From Cellulophaga sp. L1A9 (GTDB lineage Bacteria > Bacteroidota > Bacteroidia > Flavobacteriales > Flavobacteriaceae), in assembly GCF_009797025.1 (NCBI RefSeq), contig NZ_CP047027.1:1550001-1614000 (forward strand): DNA of 64,000 nt. The letters run 5' to 3'. Under the pieces are notes generated by a model. That model did not search any database. It worked only from the letters and a program-made list of their open reading frames with translations, and was not told where the DNA came from. Below, piece after piece: positions 25,506 to 35,816 of this stretch (positions within the stretch are counted from its first letter, which is position 1; each line of letters begins with the position of its first letter). A program made the position numbers and the translations under genes.

Positions 25506-27854
25506 CTATTGAATGTTGATTACAATACTAGCCTCGTTGCCAAATTCATCAACCACAGAAATAGTATGATCACCTTTGTCTGGCAAAATAGCTGCTTCAT
25601 GAAAATCTTTTGTCTCCTTAATGAAGGTACTGTCTAAATACCAGAACACTTTTGTTTCTGGTTTAGCATGTGCTAATTTTAAAATAAGTTCATTTGTTTT
25701 TCCTTCAAAATTCTTAGCTAGAATAATTCTACTCCTATCTTTAGGATAAATAAACTCCATTGTTGGCACTAAAACGCTCACACAATCACTTCTAAATTCG
25801 GGTAACGATTTATAAGTTGGGTGCGTACGTTTATAATAAAATTCCAGTAAAGGAGGTAAAACAAACCAAGATTCAGCTATTGTATTAGACAACTCTTCGC
25901 AGGATGAGTTTATCTGAAACTGCTTATTTTTATCTAGATGTATTATCCTGTGATATCCACAAGCCTTTACATAATTTTGTTTTTTAGGAATGTCAATTGT
26001 TTTTATAGGACAGTTTTCGGTGGCTAAATAGCCGCTTTGAGCACAAACATCAACAGCAACAAACTCATCTAAGGGTTTTGAGAACCAAGCAGATTTTGGC
26101 AATACATCAAAAACATCAAATAAAATAGGTGCCGCACTAGATACACCAGTAACATTAGGTCTACCTTCCCCATCAGCATTACCTACCCAAACACCTACCA
26201 CATAGTCTGTGGTTATTCCAATTGCCCAAGCATCTTTATTGCCAAAACTAGTTCCTGTTTTCCATGCTATTTCTTTGCTAGAATCATAAAATTCCCATGA
26301 CTCACTCCCTTCTGGGCGATTCACTTCTTTCATTGCTTCAAAGGTTAAGTAGATACTTCCCGCATCAAAAACAGTCTTGTTCAAAGATTTAGCGCCAAAA
26401 TCTATCGTTGTATTCTGAAGGTAAGTAGGCGCTATAAATTCTTTCTCATAATATTCGCTTGAGCTTTCATTAAAATGATTTACCGTAGCTGCTAAATTTG
26501 CATACGTCTTGCATAGATCCCATAAGTTACTTTCTGCTCCGCCTAAAATTAAAGTCAGTCCATAATAATTTGCAGATTTATTAAGTCCCCCTAACTCAAA
26601 CACATTCAATTGGTCCCTAAATTTTTCTAGACCATAAGACTGCAATAAACGAACCGCCGGAATATTTAACGAACGGGCCAATGCCTTTTTCGCCTCAATA
26701 GCACCGCTATACGATTCATTAAAATTTTCTGGCGAATATCCTGCAATTTGCGTGGGCACATCTGGCACTAACATATCTGGCAACAATTCTCCAGCATCAA
26801 GCATAGCCGAATACAGTAAAGGTTTTAAAACGCTCCCTGTACTTCTATTCGCTTGCACCATGTCTACATCTTTCTCATGGTATTTATCAGTAGGTGCATT
26901 ACCTACATACGCTAATACTTTCCTTGTTTTTACATCTAGGACCAAAACAGCAGCATTATATACTTGGTTTTGCTTTAGATTGTTGTATTGCCTTTTAACA
27001 ATGGCATTTACATTTTTCTGTAACTCTTGATTGATGCTACTTTTAATACGTTCCCCTTTTTTTGTTTTTGATACGTGTTGAACAAAATGCGATGCATAAT
27101 TGGGTAAGGCATATGGTTTTTGAGGTAGATCTTCTAGTAATGCCAGTTCATAAGTTGTTTTATCTAAGAGGCCTTGATTAAAAAGTTTCAACAGCAATCT
27201 ATTTCTCTTCAATAATAATTTAGACTGATTTTTTCCTGGGTATATTAAACTTGGCGCATTAGGCAATACAGCTAAGGTTGCTGCTTCTGCCCACGATAAT
27301 TGATAAGGTAATAACCCAAAATAGCGCCATGAAGCAACTTCTAAGCCCACTACATTACCACCAAAAGGCGCATGGCTAGCATAAAGGTCTAGGATTTCTT
27401 CTTTAGAATACCTCAGCTCTAATCGTGTGGCTAGAATTAATTCTATGAACTTTTCAGCATAGGACCTTCTTTTATTTTCTCGAGATAAGCGTATTACTTG
27501 CTGTGTAAGTGTGCTCCCACCACGAACTGTTTTTCCTGCTACAATGTTAGCACCGATAGCTTTAGACATTGATACAGGGTTAAATCCAGGATGCCTATAA
27601 AAGTGGGCATCTTCAAAATTGAGCAGACAAATTTTAAATTTGAAAGGAACACTATCTACTACAGGAAAACGCCATTGACCATCTTCCGCTATCTTTGCAC
27701 CCAACAATTCTCCCTGCATGCTTTCAATTACGGTAGCAGTAGGGGTTTTAAATAACACTTTGGGTAAACAAAAATAATAAGCAATTAAAAGCACTGCTAA
27801 GACTAACAGTTTTTTAGGATGCTTTTTTAGAACCTTTATCACTCTTTCTTTCAA
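25506..27854 (-). CDS. pbpC: Penicillin-binding protein 1C
   Basis: This 782-residue bifunctional class A PBP is anchored by one N-terminal helix (about 15-30). The glycosyltransferase domain shows NFEDAHFYRHPG (catalytic Glu81) and GGSTLTQQ near 112-119. The transpeptidase domain has the SxxK serine in SVLK (341-344), SLN at 395-397 and KTG at 532-534. The C-terminal BiPBP_C domain (about 690-782) is typical of PbpC. It starts with a 4-base ATGA overlap of the ABM-domain gene, so these genes form one operon. PbpC is often paired with an alpha-2-macroglobulin gene, and such a gene lies about 2 kb away here. Confidence 0.95.
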   Translation of the reverse strand: MKERVIKVLKKHPKKLLVLAVLLIAYYFCLPKVLFKTPTATVIESMQGELLGAKIAEDGQWRFPVVDSVPFKFKICLLNFEDAHFYRHPGFNPVSMSKAIGANIVAGKTVRGGSTLTQQVIRLSRENKRRSYAEKFIELILATRLELRYSKEEILDLYASHAPFGGNVVGLEVASWRYFGLLPYQLSWAEAATLAVLPNAPSLIYPGKNQSKLLLKRNRLLLKLFNQGLLDKTTYELALLEDLPQKPYALPNYASHFVQHVSKTKKGERIKSSINQELQKNVNAIVKRQYNNLKQNQVYNAAVLVLDVKTRKVLAYVGNAPTDKYHEKDVDMVQANRSTGSVLKPLLYSAMLDAGELLPDMLVPDVPTQIAGYSPENFNESYSGAIEAKKALARSLNIPAVRLLQSYGLEKFRDQLNVFELGGLNKSANYYGLTLILGGAESNLWDLCKTYANLAATVNHFNESSSEYYEKEFIAPTYLQNTTIDFGAKSLNKTVFDAGSIYLTFEAMKEVNRPEGSESWEFYDSSKEIAWKTGTSFGNKDAWAIGITTDYVVGVWVGNADGEGRPNVTGVSSAAPILFDVFDVLPKSAWFSKPLDEFVAVDVCAQSGYLATENCPIKTIDIPKKQNYVKACGYHRIIHLDKNKQFQINSSCEELSNTIAESWFVLPPLLEFYYKRTHPTYKSLPEFRSDCVSVLVPTMEFIYPKDRSRIILAKNFEGKTNELILKLAHAKPETKVFWYLDSTFIKETKDFHEAAILPDKGDHTISVVDEFGNEASIVINIQ

Positions 27855-28162
27855 GGAGTAAGGGTATTGAATTCGTATTCTCTTTCCACCAAACAGATAC
27901 GCACCTTATACCAGGAATACCATTCTTTTTGACCTTTATTTTGTGCAAATACGTGGTCCATATTCTTTTTCCAACTAGTTATAGCCGCTAAGGTTTCCCA
28001 ATAGCTTACGGTGATACCCACTTCTTCGCGTGCACTTTCGATTCCAATAAAGCCCTGCTCTTTTTTTGCAAGAACTTCCATATCATAAGCCATCTCTCCA
28101 TATCCATTATCACCTTCAGTTCTTGTCGATGTAAATATTACAGCATAATAAGGCTTTTCCAT
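27851..28162 (-). CDS. ABM-domain (antibiotic biosynthesis monooxygenase-like) protein
   Basis: This 103-residue protein has the ferredoxin-like ABM fold with the pattern seen in YqjZ-type members: YYAVIFTSTRTEG, QGFIGIESAR, VGITVSYWETLAAITSWK. It may act on heme-like or quinone substrates or may be a non-catalytic dimer. The family is broad. It lies between a conserved hypothetical gene (5-base gap) and pbpC (4-base overlap). Confidence 0.8.
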   Translation of the reverse strand: MEKPYYAVIFTSTRTEGDNGYGEMAYDMEVLAKKEQGFIGIESAREEVGITVSYWETLAAITSWKKNMDHVFAQNKGQKEWYSWYKVRICLVEREYEFNTLTP

Positions 28163-28167
28163 GTTTA

Positions 28168-28524
28168 TTATTTTATATATTCTTTTTCTATAAAATAACT
28201 CACAATGGCTTCTTTCATTAAAACGGACTGCTCACCAGCTTTTAACGGAGGCAACTCTTCTTTCATAATATAGTGAGGCCAACCATCTTCATCAAAATAA
28301 TCAAACGTATAAAAACCATAAGGTTCTAATAAACGACAAATTGCAATATGCATTAAGTCTAATTTTTCGTCTTTTTTATAGGTTCTATGATATTTTCCTA
28401 ATTCTTGTACGCCCACCAAATAAATGATTGCATCTAATTCTAAAACGTCACCATCAGCAAACTGAGCTGAAAGTTTTTCTATTAACACGTCCCAGCGTTC
28501 TTTTAATTGTATATCTCTTGACAT
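28168..28524 (-). CDS. Conserved hypothetical protein of Bacteroidota
   Basis: This 118-residue cytoplasmic protein is mixed helical. It has the notable stretch DAIIYLVGVQELGKYHRTYKKDEKLDLMHIA and an aromatic acidic segment FYTFDYFDEDGWPHY. No signal peptide, membrane segment or known motif is seen. It is the first gene of the operon with the ABM protein and pbpC. No function can be assigned. Confidence 0.7.
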   Translation of the reverse strand: MSRDIQLKERWDVLIEKLSAQFADGDVLELDAIIYLVGVQELGKYHRTYKKDEKLDLMHIAICRLLEPYGFYTFDYFDEDGWPHYIMKEELPPLKAGEQSVLMKEAIVSYFIEKEYIK

Positions 28525-28642
28525 TATATTTCAATTTATCCCTTTGAATAAAAATAGCACTTCATATCTCAACTATTAAAATCGCATCCTTTAATAATTA
28601 AACAGTATTTTCAATTCTTTTCAAAGGTACAAATCAAAGTTT

Positions 28643-28650
28643 TATATTTG
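28643..28650 (+). promoter_or_regulatory. Possible -7 box of the CvpA-family gene
   Basis: TATATTTG (TAnnTTTG) ends 16 bases before the CvpA-family ATG. No clear -33 TTG is found. Confidence 0.4.
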
Positions 28651-28666
28651 CGCTAAAGCGAACAAT

Positions 28667-29164
28667 ATGAATTTTTTAGATATAGTTTTTGGATTAATCC
28701 TTCTTTGGGGATTTTACATCGGGTTTAAAAACGGATTATTTGTTGAAATAGCTTCTATTATCGCTCTTATTGCCGGTATCTATGGGGCCATTCATTTTTC
28801 GTACCTCACTGGAGCGTATTTAGCGGAGCACATGGACTGGAATGAACAATACATGAACATCGCTTCGTTTGTGATCACATTTATTCTGATTATTATATTG
28901 ATACATTTATCGGCAAAATTACTCACTAAAATAGCAGATTTTGCCATGCTCGGCCTTTTGAATAAAATAGCTGGAGGAATTTTTGGAGCGCTAAAAATTT
29001 CTATCATTTTGGGAGCCTTACTACTATTTCTTAATTCCATGAATGAAACTGCTAATCTTATAAACGAAGAAACCAAAAAAGAGTCAAAATTATATGAACC
29101 TATAAAAGCTATTGGGGCATTAATTTTCAGTAAAATACTCAAAATAGAACCTTCTGAAAGCTAA
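28667..29164 (+). CDS. CvpA-family membrane protein
   Basis: This 165-residue protein has four hydrophobic segments (about 5-25, 28-48, 62-85 and 100-125). It matches the CvpA/colicin V production family: FLDIVFGLILLWGFYIGFKNG at the start and ILGALLLFLNSMN after the last helix. CvpA proteins are linked to envelope homeostasis, but their biochemical role is unresolved. In many flavobacteria cvpA is next to pheS; here pheS is about 35 kb away. A short AT-rich intergenic stretch follows. Confidence 0.88.
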   Translation: MNFLDIVFGLILLWGFYIGFKNGLFVEIASIIALIAGIYGAIHFSYLTGAYLAEHMDWNEQYMNIASFVITFILIIILIHLSAKLLTKIADFAMLGLLNKIAGGIFGALKISIILGALLLFLNSMNETANLINEETKKESKLYEPIKAIGALIFSKILKIEPSES

Positions 29165-29330
29165 GTGTTTAAGTTAAATTTGTACGAATTTTCTTCAAAA
29201 AATGCTGTCCCAGTTAAGAATTTGGTGATTTCAGGCATGTAAACCTGTCTTTCAACGAAACTTTTATGTTAATAGAGGGCTTGCAAAGTACCTTTGTTTT
29301 ATTAATATGATAATTTCTAAAACATAAATA

Positions 29331-29759
29331 TTGCAAAAACTCAAAAACAGCCCCTACTACAAAGAAGCCTTTAATGAACTTTCCTACCCATTTGGTACGT
29401 TTTATCTGTTTGCTGGTTTTGTTGTTGCTGAGATAAATGAAGGTGTTGTTTTCTCTTGGGAAGATCATGGAAAAACAGTTACCGAAGATATTGGAAATTT
29501 GTACGATGAAAATGGTTCTGGATTAATTTATATTACTAATAGAGTGGAAAAATATTCTGTAAATCCTGTAGGATGGTTACAATATTTTAAAAGTAGTTAC
29601 AGGCTAAAAGCCTATGTTATTGTTACGTATTCTAAAAAAGGATACTCCAATACTTTATTAGAAAAGCTGTTTATGAACGCCAATATTTATCGTTATACTG
29701 ACTTAACAGATGCTATTGAATGGGCTAAAAAAGAATGCTTAGTCTCTTCTAGAAATTAA
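29331..29759 (+). CDS. Conserved flavobacterial hypothetical protein
   Basis: This 142-residue protein starts at a TTG (QKLKNSPYYKEAF). No ATG is present until later in the frame. It alternates beta strands and helices: SYPFGTFYLFAGFVVAEIN, an acidic SWEDHGKTVTEDIG, LIYITNR, then AYVIVTYSKKGYSN and a last helix with DAIEWAK. The overall pattern recalls STAS/SpoIIAA-like folds, but no diagnostic motif is present. It is probably cytoplasmic and monocistronic. Function unknown. Confidence 0.65.
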   Translation: MQKLKNSPYYKEAFNELSYPFGTFYLFAGFVVAEINEGVVFSWEDHGKTVTEDIGNLYDENGSGLIYITNRVEKYSVNPVGWLQYFKSSYRLKAYVIVTYSKKGYSNTLLEKLFMNANIYRYTDLTDAIEWAKKECLVSSRN

Positions 29760-29903
29760 ATTGCGAAAAAGGCGTATTACTGCATGTCTTAAGCATTATT
29801 CTCTTCAATGTAGTAGACCAGTTCAATAAGTCAAAGACGCTGATTAGCATTAATCCAAGAAGGTCTTTAGCTATCAAACTATTTTTTATCCTTTAGCAAA
29901 AAA

Positions 29904-29933
29904 AAAGTGCCTATTAAAAATAATAGACACTTT
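29904..29933. terminator. Terminator after the alpha-2-macroglobulin gene
   Basis: AAAGTGcCTATTA and TAATAGaCACTTT pair over 12 positions around one mismatch and a short A-rich loop. The A tract before it reads as a T run on the minus strand, ending the macroglobulin transcript. Confidence 0.7.
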
Positions 29934-29980
29934 ATACATACACTTTTTATATCATTTTTAAATACTTTAAAAGTATTCTG

Positions 29981-32900
29981 CTATTGAATCACTTTTACCC
30001 ATTGTCCTTTTGTTCTAGCAACATAATCGTTATCATACATTGCCTCTACCTGAATGCCCGGCAAGTAATACGTTCCTAAATACGATGCATTCAGTAATAT
30101 TCTAAACGTTTTGGTTTCATTCTTTTTCAAATCGAAATAGAAATTAGCACGATCATCTCTTAGGTCTGTATGTGTAACATTATTCTGAGCAAAATCTCCG
30201 AAGTCTGTAAATCGCGTATTGACAATTTCCCAACCACTTGGAAAAATTTCCGATAGCGCCATATTCTTAACAGCGCTACTTGTGGTATTTGTTAAAGTAA
30301 CCTCTGCAACAAAATCTGTTCCCTGTGTAATTGAAGAAACATCAATTCGCGAACCATCACGACCTTTAAATACCGTTTGAAGCCCAAGATTTCGTTGAAT
30401 TTCTTTCTCACTTCCTACTGGTAAAATTCCGTTGTTTATAATACTAACATAAACCACATTGCCTTCTTGGTTTTTTAAACTAATGCTGTTCGTTCCTTTC
30501 TTTATTTCTAAGGTTCTACTCGCTAAGGTTTTACTAGTGGAAACATTTTCCGTTTTTCCATTAACAGTTACTGAAGCTTTTATCCCTTTGCCTCCTACCA
30601 TTTCGGCAAATTTCCCCATGGCTAAAAGACTGTATGCAGTACTTTGCGTGCTCATCCAACGTTGTTCTTTTAAACTTGCCGCAATAGTTTTAGCTAATTC
30701 CTGAGCTTTTGCTTTGTCTTTTAATAGAATATATGTTTCTAATGCCATCGCTCTATTTCTCTCTATTGAGCCATAGCTATAATAATCATATTTACTAGCT
30801 TGAAAATCAATCGAAGCTGTTTTCAGAATTTGTTGTGCCACACTCGCCTGACCAATTAAACCATAAGCCGCAGCCAATCTAAATTTGCCTTCATCTGAAA
30901 TTCCACTTGTTTCACGCAAACGGTTCATTGAAGCAATGTCTGCATTACCTGAAAGTGCCAACGTATACAACCTGTACGCTTGTGCCAAATCTGAATAAGA
31001 ACTTCCTGAACGCCAGTTTTTAGCAGTGCTTTGTTGGTATTTTACCCAATTAGTTTTAAAAGAAATAGGCATCACATATCCCTTTTTCTCTGCTTCTAAC
31101 AAAAAGTGTCCTGCATAGGTAGTTCCCCAATCATCCGTAGAATTTAACCCTGGCCAATAAGAAAATCCGCCACCAGGACGCTGAAAGCCTCCTAATCGTT
31201 TAATTGCATTTTCAATATTCTTCTGTGTTTCAGATTTTTTAGCTGAACTCAAATCAAATATATCACTCAAGTACAATTGCGGAAATGCTGCAGATGTTGT
31301 TTGTTCCACACACCCATGAGGGTACCTAATTAAATATTGCATACGACCATTAAAACTCATTGGCGGTAGGGTTGAGAATTCTACCTGAACAGAATTACTA
31401 CCCCCAATACCAAAGGTTTCCAAATTCAATTGCTGACTTGCATTTGCATCAAGAACTATATCTTGAATCTCTGAGGTCATAGGATTCGGGTTTACCACAT
31501 CAATAGGTATTTCAAAAGATGCTGTTTCTCCTCCTCCCGAAGCCTCCACAATTACTTTTCCAATTCCTTTAAAATCGGCAACATCTAAATCAAAATACAC
31601 CATTTTCTCATCTGGCTGACTAAATGTAAGTGATTTTGTAGCCTCTCCAGAAACGGTAAATGCTTTGTCTTTCTTTATTTTAATCGTTACATTTTTCACT
31701 TTAGACTCCATTGCGAATACTGTCACAGGGAGCGTTACTTTTTCTCCTGGAGTTATTTTTCTTGGCAATGAGGCCAATATCATTAGCGGCTTACGAACAG
31801 GAGTTGTTTTTTCTGCCATTCCATATGCCTCACTTTCTGCATTTCCTGCAATTACCATTGTACGTACAGAACCTACATATTTAGGAATTGCTATTTTATG
31901 TGATTTGGTTTCTCCTGCCTTTAACGTAAAAGGTCCTAAATGAACCACCATAGGCTCAAACCGATTGGCTTTTTTATTCTTTGCTCCTGCTAGTTCATCA
32001 TCACCACCAATGGCAAATACTTGATTGATTTTTCCGCCAAAGGCACCGATAACATCATCATAAATATCCCAAGTTTTTACGCCTAATGCTTCCTTCGCAT
32101 AAAAGGTGCTCCATGCATCCGGAGTTTTAAAACGTGTTAAATCTAAAAGACCTTCATCTACAATGGCAATCGTATAGGTCATTGCCTTACTATTCTTTTC
32201 TCCTATTTTTACGGTAATACTTTCCTCTGGACGCAGCACTTCTGGCATCATTATCTGAGGCTCCAGTTTCGTTTTTGGGTCTTCAACGCCAATACCTACC
32301 ACACCATACATACGAATAGGAGCGTCATTTAAGGTAGAAGCATGTGGTTGTAACAATGCAATATTAATATATACATTAGGCGTATAAATTTCCTTTATTG
32401 GTAATTTAAATTTAGTCTCTCCTTTTGTGGTCTCTACCCATAAAGATTCTAAAACTTCGCTTCCGTTTTCTATCGTAACCAATGCTCTTCCACCTTCTGA
32501 ACTTGGAAAAGTAATGGTAGCATCATCACCTACATTGTACTTTTCTTTGTCTGTTGAAAATAACAACATCGTTGCCGCAGACGGATCGTTTTTACGCGAC
32601 TTACCTGCCCATCCTGGCCAATCTATATAAACTGCTTTTCCGGTTGCATGACCGCCATATTCATCTTCAACGCGAACTAAGTAACGCCCCCAATCTGGAT
32701 ATTTTAATTCAAAATTAAACGTTCCTTTTCCATTGGATGAAGTGCTTATCGTTTCTTCAAAAACTTTTTCATGATATTCGCTACTGCTATATGATGATAA
32801 ATTATCGGCTGAGTTATCCCACCACCATCTCCAGCTTATTTTATGTATGGAAACCTTAAGGTTTTTAGTTGCTTTTGGTTTTCCATTTTCATCTACGGTA

Positions 32901-35500
32901 ACCACTTCAAACTTATGTTTAACATCGGTAAGAAGCATGCCTTTAGATTTATCTCCTTTAGGCACATTTAAACCAACATAGGTTTTAAACGGGGCATAGG
33001 TTTTTGTAAATACATCAGTACTAAAATCGCCTCCATTTTCATAGACCTTAGTAATAAAAGCGGCATTTAGCATTCCTGGTGCATTTCCATTTAATTGTGG
33101 ATTAATACTAAAACTTGCTTTCCCTTCACCATCTATTTTACCATCAAAAACAACTTGATCTTCTGATGAAAAACTACGCGTTGGATCGTCAAATATGTAG
33201 CCTGGAAAAGATTTAAACGTAGTTGTTTTGGCATTAAATTTTGCTGTAATATCCGCCTTTAAATTTTTAGCAATGGCGCCATGCAGCCATTTCACTTCCA
33301 TTGCACCATAAATAGGACTTGAACCTCCTAAAATCTCACTATCAAATTCCGTTTTAATTTTTAATCGATTCGGCTTAATCGTTTCAATTTTTATGGTTTG
33401 AGTAAATGATGCCCCACCCACTGATATTTTCACCAACCAATTACCTGTAGGTGCATTTTCATCTGTCTTTAAATTAAAATTATAAAAATTATCCAGTCCA
33501 TAAGTCTTCACTTCACGGTGAACGACTTTATTATATGGATCCATTAATTCTAATTTAACAGGGTGATTTGCTGGCAACTTATTTGCATTATCATTCAGCA
33601 TAAAAGATAAGAAGATATTATCTCCTGGCCTCCAAACACCACGTTCTCCAAAAATATATCCTTTGATACCTTTCTGTAAAGAAACGCCTGAAACATCAAA
33701 TTTACTTACCGATAACACATTACCATCGTTGATCTTTACATACGTTTTTTGCCCGTTATTCTCTGCTACCACAAAATAAGCTTGGTTATTTTCGGCATCG
33801 AAAAACGAAGTCCCTTTTGCATCTGTTGTTACAGTACCTACTGCCTGTTGTTGGTAGTTGTAAAAAGTAACTTTAGCTCCTGATACTGGGCTTGTAGAGA
33901 CAAGATCACTCACCGCCACAAAGTAACTTTTATTTAATCCTTTTTTTACCGTAACCCCAAGGTCACTAGCTAAAATATTTACGCCTACTTTTTTATCGTA
34001 ATAATAAGAAGAATGACATGGATTTTCACGTTCACTCCAATTATAATCATAATAGTAGTCCTCATAATAATCTTCTACACCATCCCAAGAACTAGACTCT
34101 GACTCTTCATCATAATTTTCTTCTGTACCCTCTTCTGTCTCAAAGTCTGTATCATCACACTTATAAGTACTATACGATGGCTTAAACGAAAATTCAACCC
34201 TGTAGATCGCTCCCTTTTGCGGAGTTATCAATTCTTTTAGGTCTAAGGCATGGGCAGACCATTTCCCCGTATTGGCACTTAAATTATTAACCAGTTCTAG
34301 TTTTTTAGTTGCAATTGGTCTTGCTACTTGTTTTAAAGAACTGCTTCCGTTTAAATTATTGTTCTGTAAAAATTGAAGAACATTATCTTCATAAACACGC
34401 AATACAGATACATCAACATACTTTAAATTTACCGCTTCAAAATTAATTTTTAGATTATTTGAAGAAGGCAAAATTGTTCCATTAGAAAGTAATCTTACTT
34501 CTGGTTTTATTTGCTCAAAGGCAATTTTTTCTTCAAACTTACTTTTTAATTTAAATCCGCTAGTGCTCGATATTCCGTCAAATACCTCTAACAAAGCGGT
34601 ACCCTCTATTTCAATTGAAGGATATACTTTTAATGTATTCCCTGATACACTATATTTTAAATTATTATCACCTTCTAAAACAACAAGCCCTTTAAAATTT
34701 TGATCTTTTTTCAGTGGATCAGAAAAGTTAATTAATACTTGATTTTGCCGCGTATCTTTTACCACCACATCAAGAACTACAAAATTGTTCTTTCCTGGTA
34801 TCACTATTTTATTTTCTCCCTTATTATCTATATCATGCTTAGTACCATCCCATGCTATTTGTAACTCGCTATCTTCTTCAAAACGTTGTATGCTATCAAT
34901 TTTGAACTGAAATAGTGTTCCTTCTTTTACCGAAGTATCAAACTTCACTTTTATATCTTTTCCATTTTGCGTTACGTTCACCAGGTCCTTGGCTATAGCT
35001 AACGAAAGGATGTCTGCACTCCTCAATTGCCCTTCTATATATTGTTTTTCTTTGGAATAAGACTGGATTGGATTGGTATACACTGAAAATTGCTGCTCCA
35101 AGGTTTTTATTACAAAAGTCAATTCTTCTAAATCCGCAGGAACCTCTTTTATTACTTCACCTAAATTAAAGGTAAAAGCATATTCTGTATTTTGCTTAAA
35201 TGCTTTTTCTGGTACAAAAGAAATCGTACGACTGTCTAACACCACAACCTTACCAGCAACTTTTGGAGAAACCGATAACACATTTGTCAATTCTGTGCCA
35301 CTTTCCCAAGAAGTTACAGGTTGCTTTAAAACAAGCCTCACATCACTTCTTGCTGAAATAATTCCGTGAGTAACTTCACTCACATACTCCTGATACTTAT
35401 TAAGATTATCAGATTGATCCTCTAGTGTATTTACTTTTTCATTACACCCTGTAAGGAAAAGAAAAAGTAAGCTAATAATTTGAAAATACTTTAGTTTCAT
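29981..35500 (-). CDS. Bacterial alpha-2-macroglobulin lipoprotein
   Basis: This 1839-residue protein is the largest of the window. The lipobox LTGC (Cys19) predicts a lipid-anchored periplasmic protein. A series of macroglobulin (MG) beta domains is followed by the A2M family domains. The thioester motif is GCVEQ (Cys near 1396), so the protease-trapping chemistry should be intact. The complement-like helical thioester domain follows (FQRPGGGFSYWPG), then a C-terminal receptor-like beta domain. Bacterial A2Ms trap foreign proteases and protect damaged cell walls with PbpC. An acidic, Tyr-rich stretch (about 445-503) interrupts one MG domain. It is monocistronic with its own terminator. Confidence 0.93.
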   Translation of the reverse strand: MKLKYFQIISLLFLFLTGCNEKVNTLEDQSDNLNKYQEYVSEVTHGIISARSDVRLVLKQPVTSWESGTELTNVLSVSPKVAGKVVVLDSRTISFVPEKAFKQNTEYAFTFNLGEVIKEVPADLEELTFVIKTLEQQFSVYTNPIQSYSKEKQYIEGQLRSADILSLAIAKDLVNVTQNGKDIKVKFDTSVKEGTLFQFKIDSIQRFEEDSELQIAWDGTKHDIDNKGENKIVIPGKNNFVVLDVVVKDTRQNQVLINFSDPLKKDQNFKGLVVLEGDNNLKYSVSGNTLKVYPSIEIEGTALLEVFDGISSTSGFKLKSKFEEKIAFEQIKPEVRLLSNGTILPSSNNLKINFEAVNLKYVDVSVLRVYEDNVLQFLQNNNLNGSSSLKQVARPIATKKLELVNNLSANTGKWSAHALDLKELITPQKGAIYRVEFSFKPSYSTYKCDDTDFETEEGTEENYDEESESSSWDGVEDYYEDYYYDYNWSERENPCHSSYYYDKKVGVNILASDLGVTVKKGLNKSYFVAVSDLVSTSPVSGAKVTFYNYQQQAVGTVTTDAKGTSFFDAENNQAYFVVAENNGQKTYVKINDGNVLSVSKFDVSGVSLQKGIKGYIFGERGVWRPGDNIFLSFMLNDNANKLPANHPVKLELMDPYNKVVHREVKTYGLDNFYNFNLKTDENAPTGNWLVKISVGGASFTQTIKIETIKPNRLKIKTEFDSEILGGSSPIYGAMEVKWLHGAIAKNLKADITAKFNAKTTTFKSFPGYIFDDPTRSFSSEDQVVFDGKIDGEGKASFSINPQLNGNAPGMLNAAFITKVYENGGDFSTDVFTKTYAPFKTYVGLNVPKGDKSKGMLLTDVKHKFEVVTVDENGKPKATKNLKVSIHKISWRWWWDNSADNLSSYSSSEYHEKVFEETISTSSNGKGTFNFELKYPDWGRYLVRVEDEYGGHATGKAVYIDWPGWAGKSRKNDPSAATMLLFSTDKEKYNVGDDATITFPSSEGGRALVTIENGSEVLESLWVETTKGETKFKLPIKEIYTPNVYINIALLQPHASTLNDAPIRMYGVVGIGVEDPKTKLEPQIMMPEVLRPEESITVKIGEKNSKAMTYTIAIVDEGLLDLTRFKTPDAWSTFYAKEALGVKTWDIYDDVIGAFGGKINQVFAIGGDDELAGAKNKKANRFEPMVVHLGPFTLKAGETKSHKIAIPKYVGSVRTMVIAGNAESEAYGMAEKTTPVRKPLMILASLPRKITPGEKVTLPVTVFAMESKVKNVTIKIKKDKAFTVSGEATKSLTFSQPDEKMVYFDLDVADFKGIGKVIVEASGGGETASFEIPIDVVNPNPMTSEIQDIVLDANASQQLNLETFGIGGSNSVQVEFSTLPPMSFNGRMQYLIRYPHGCVEQTTSAAFPQLYLSDIFDLSSAKKSETQKNIENAIKRLGGFQRPGGGFSYWPGLNSTDDWGTTYAGHFLLEAEKKGYVMPISFKTNWVKYQQSTAKNWRSGSSYSDLAQAYRLYTLALSGNADIASMNRLRETSGISDEGKFRLAAAYGLIGQASVAQQILKTASIDFQASKYDYYSYGSIERNRAMALETYILLKDKAKAQELAKTIAASLKEQRWMSTQSTAYSLLAMGKFAEMVGGKGIKASVTVNGKTENVSTSKTLASRTLEIKKGTNSISLKNQEGNVVYVSIINNGILPVGSEKEIQRNLGLQTVFKGRDGSRIDVSSITQGTDFVAEVTLTNTTSSAVKNMALSEIFPSGWEIVNTRFTDFGDFAQNNVTHTDLRDDRANFYFDLKKNETKTFRILLNASYLGTYYLPGIQVEAMYDNDYVARTKGQWVKVIQ

Positions 35501-35816
35501 AGGTTGGTTTTTACTACTTGTAAATATACTTCGTTTATGAGGTTCTTAAATCACTGAAAACCGTGAAATTTTAGAAAATTTACCGCATTGACTATTACTA
35601 AAACATAAGAATTTAACTTCTATTACATTTCTTTCAACTATTTATGACAAAAAATGCAGTATTACCCAAAAACACTGTATTTCATCGAAAAAAAGAAATT
35701 CTATACTGCTTGTTCAATTTATTTTAACAATCTTAGAAGAACGGTTTACGAGAACCAATAGAACACTAGAAAACCCCCCTTTTCTACCTCTTACTACTTA
35801 CAAATAGAACACTTAT
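35501..35816. other. 316-base intergenic stretch between divergent genes
   Basis: This is an AT-rich spacer between the divergent macroglobulin and CAP-domain genes. One imperfect hairpin is present (AAATGCAGT at 35652-35660 with ACTGTATTT at 35674-35682). No TAnnTTTG box, RNA gene or conserved short frame stands out. Confidence 0.5.
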
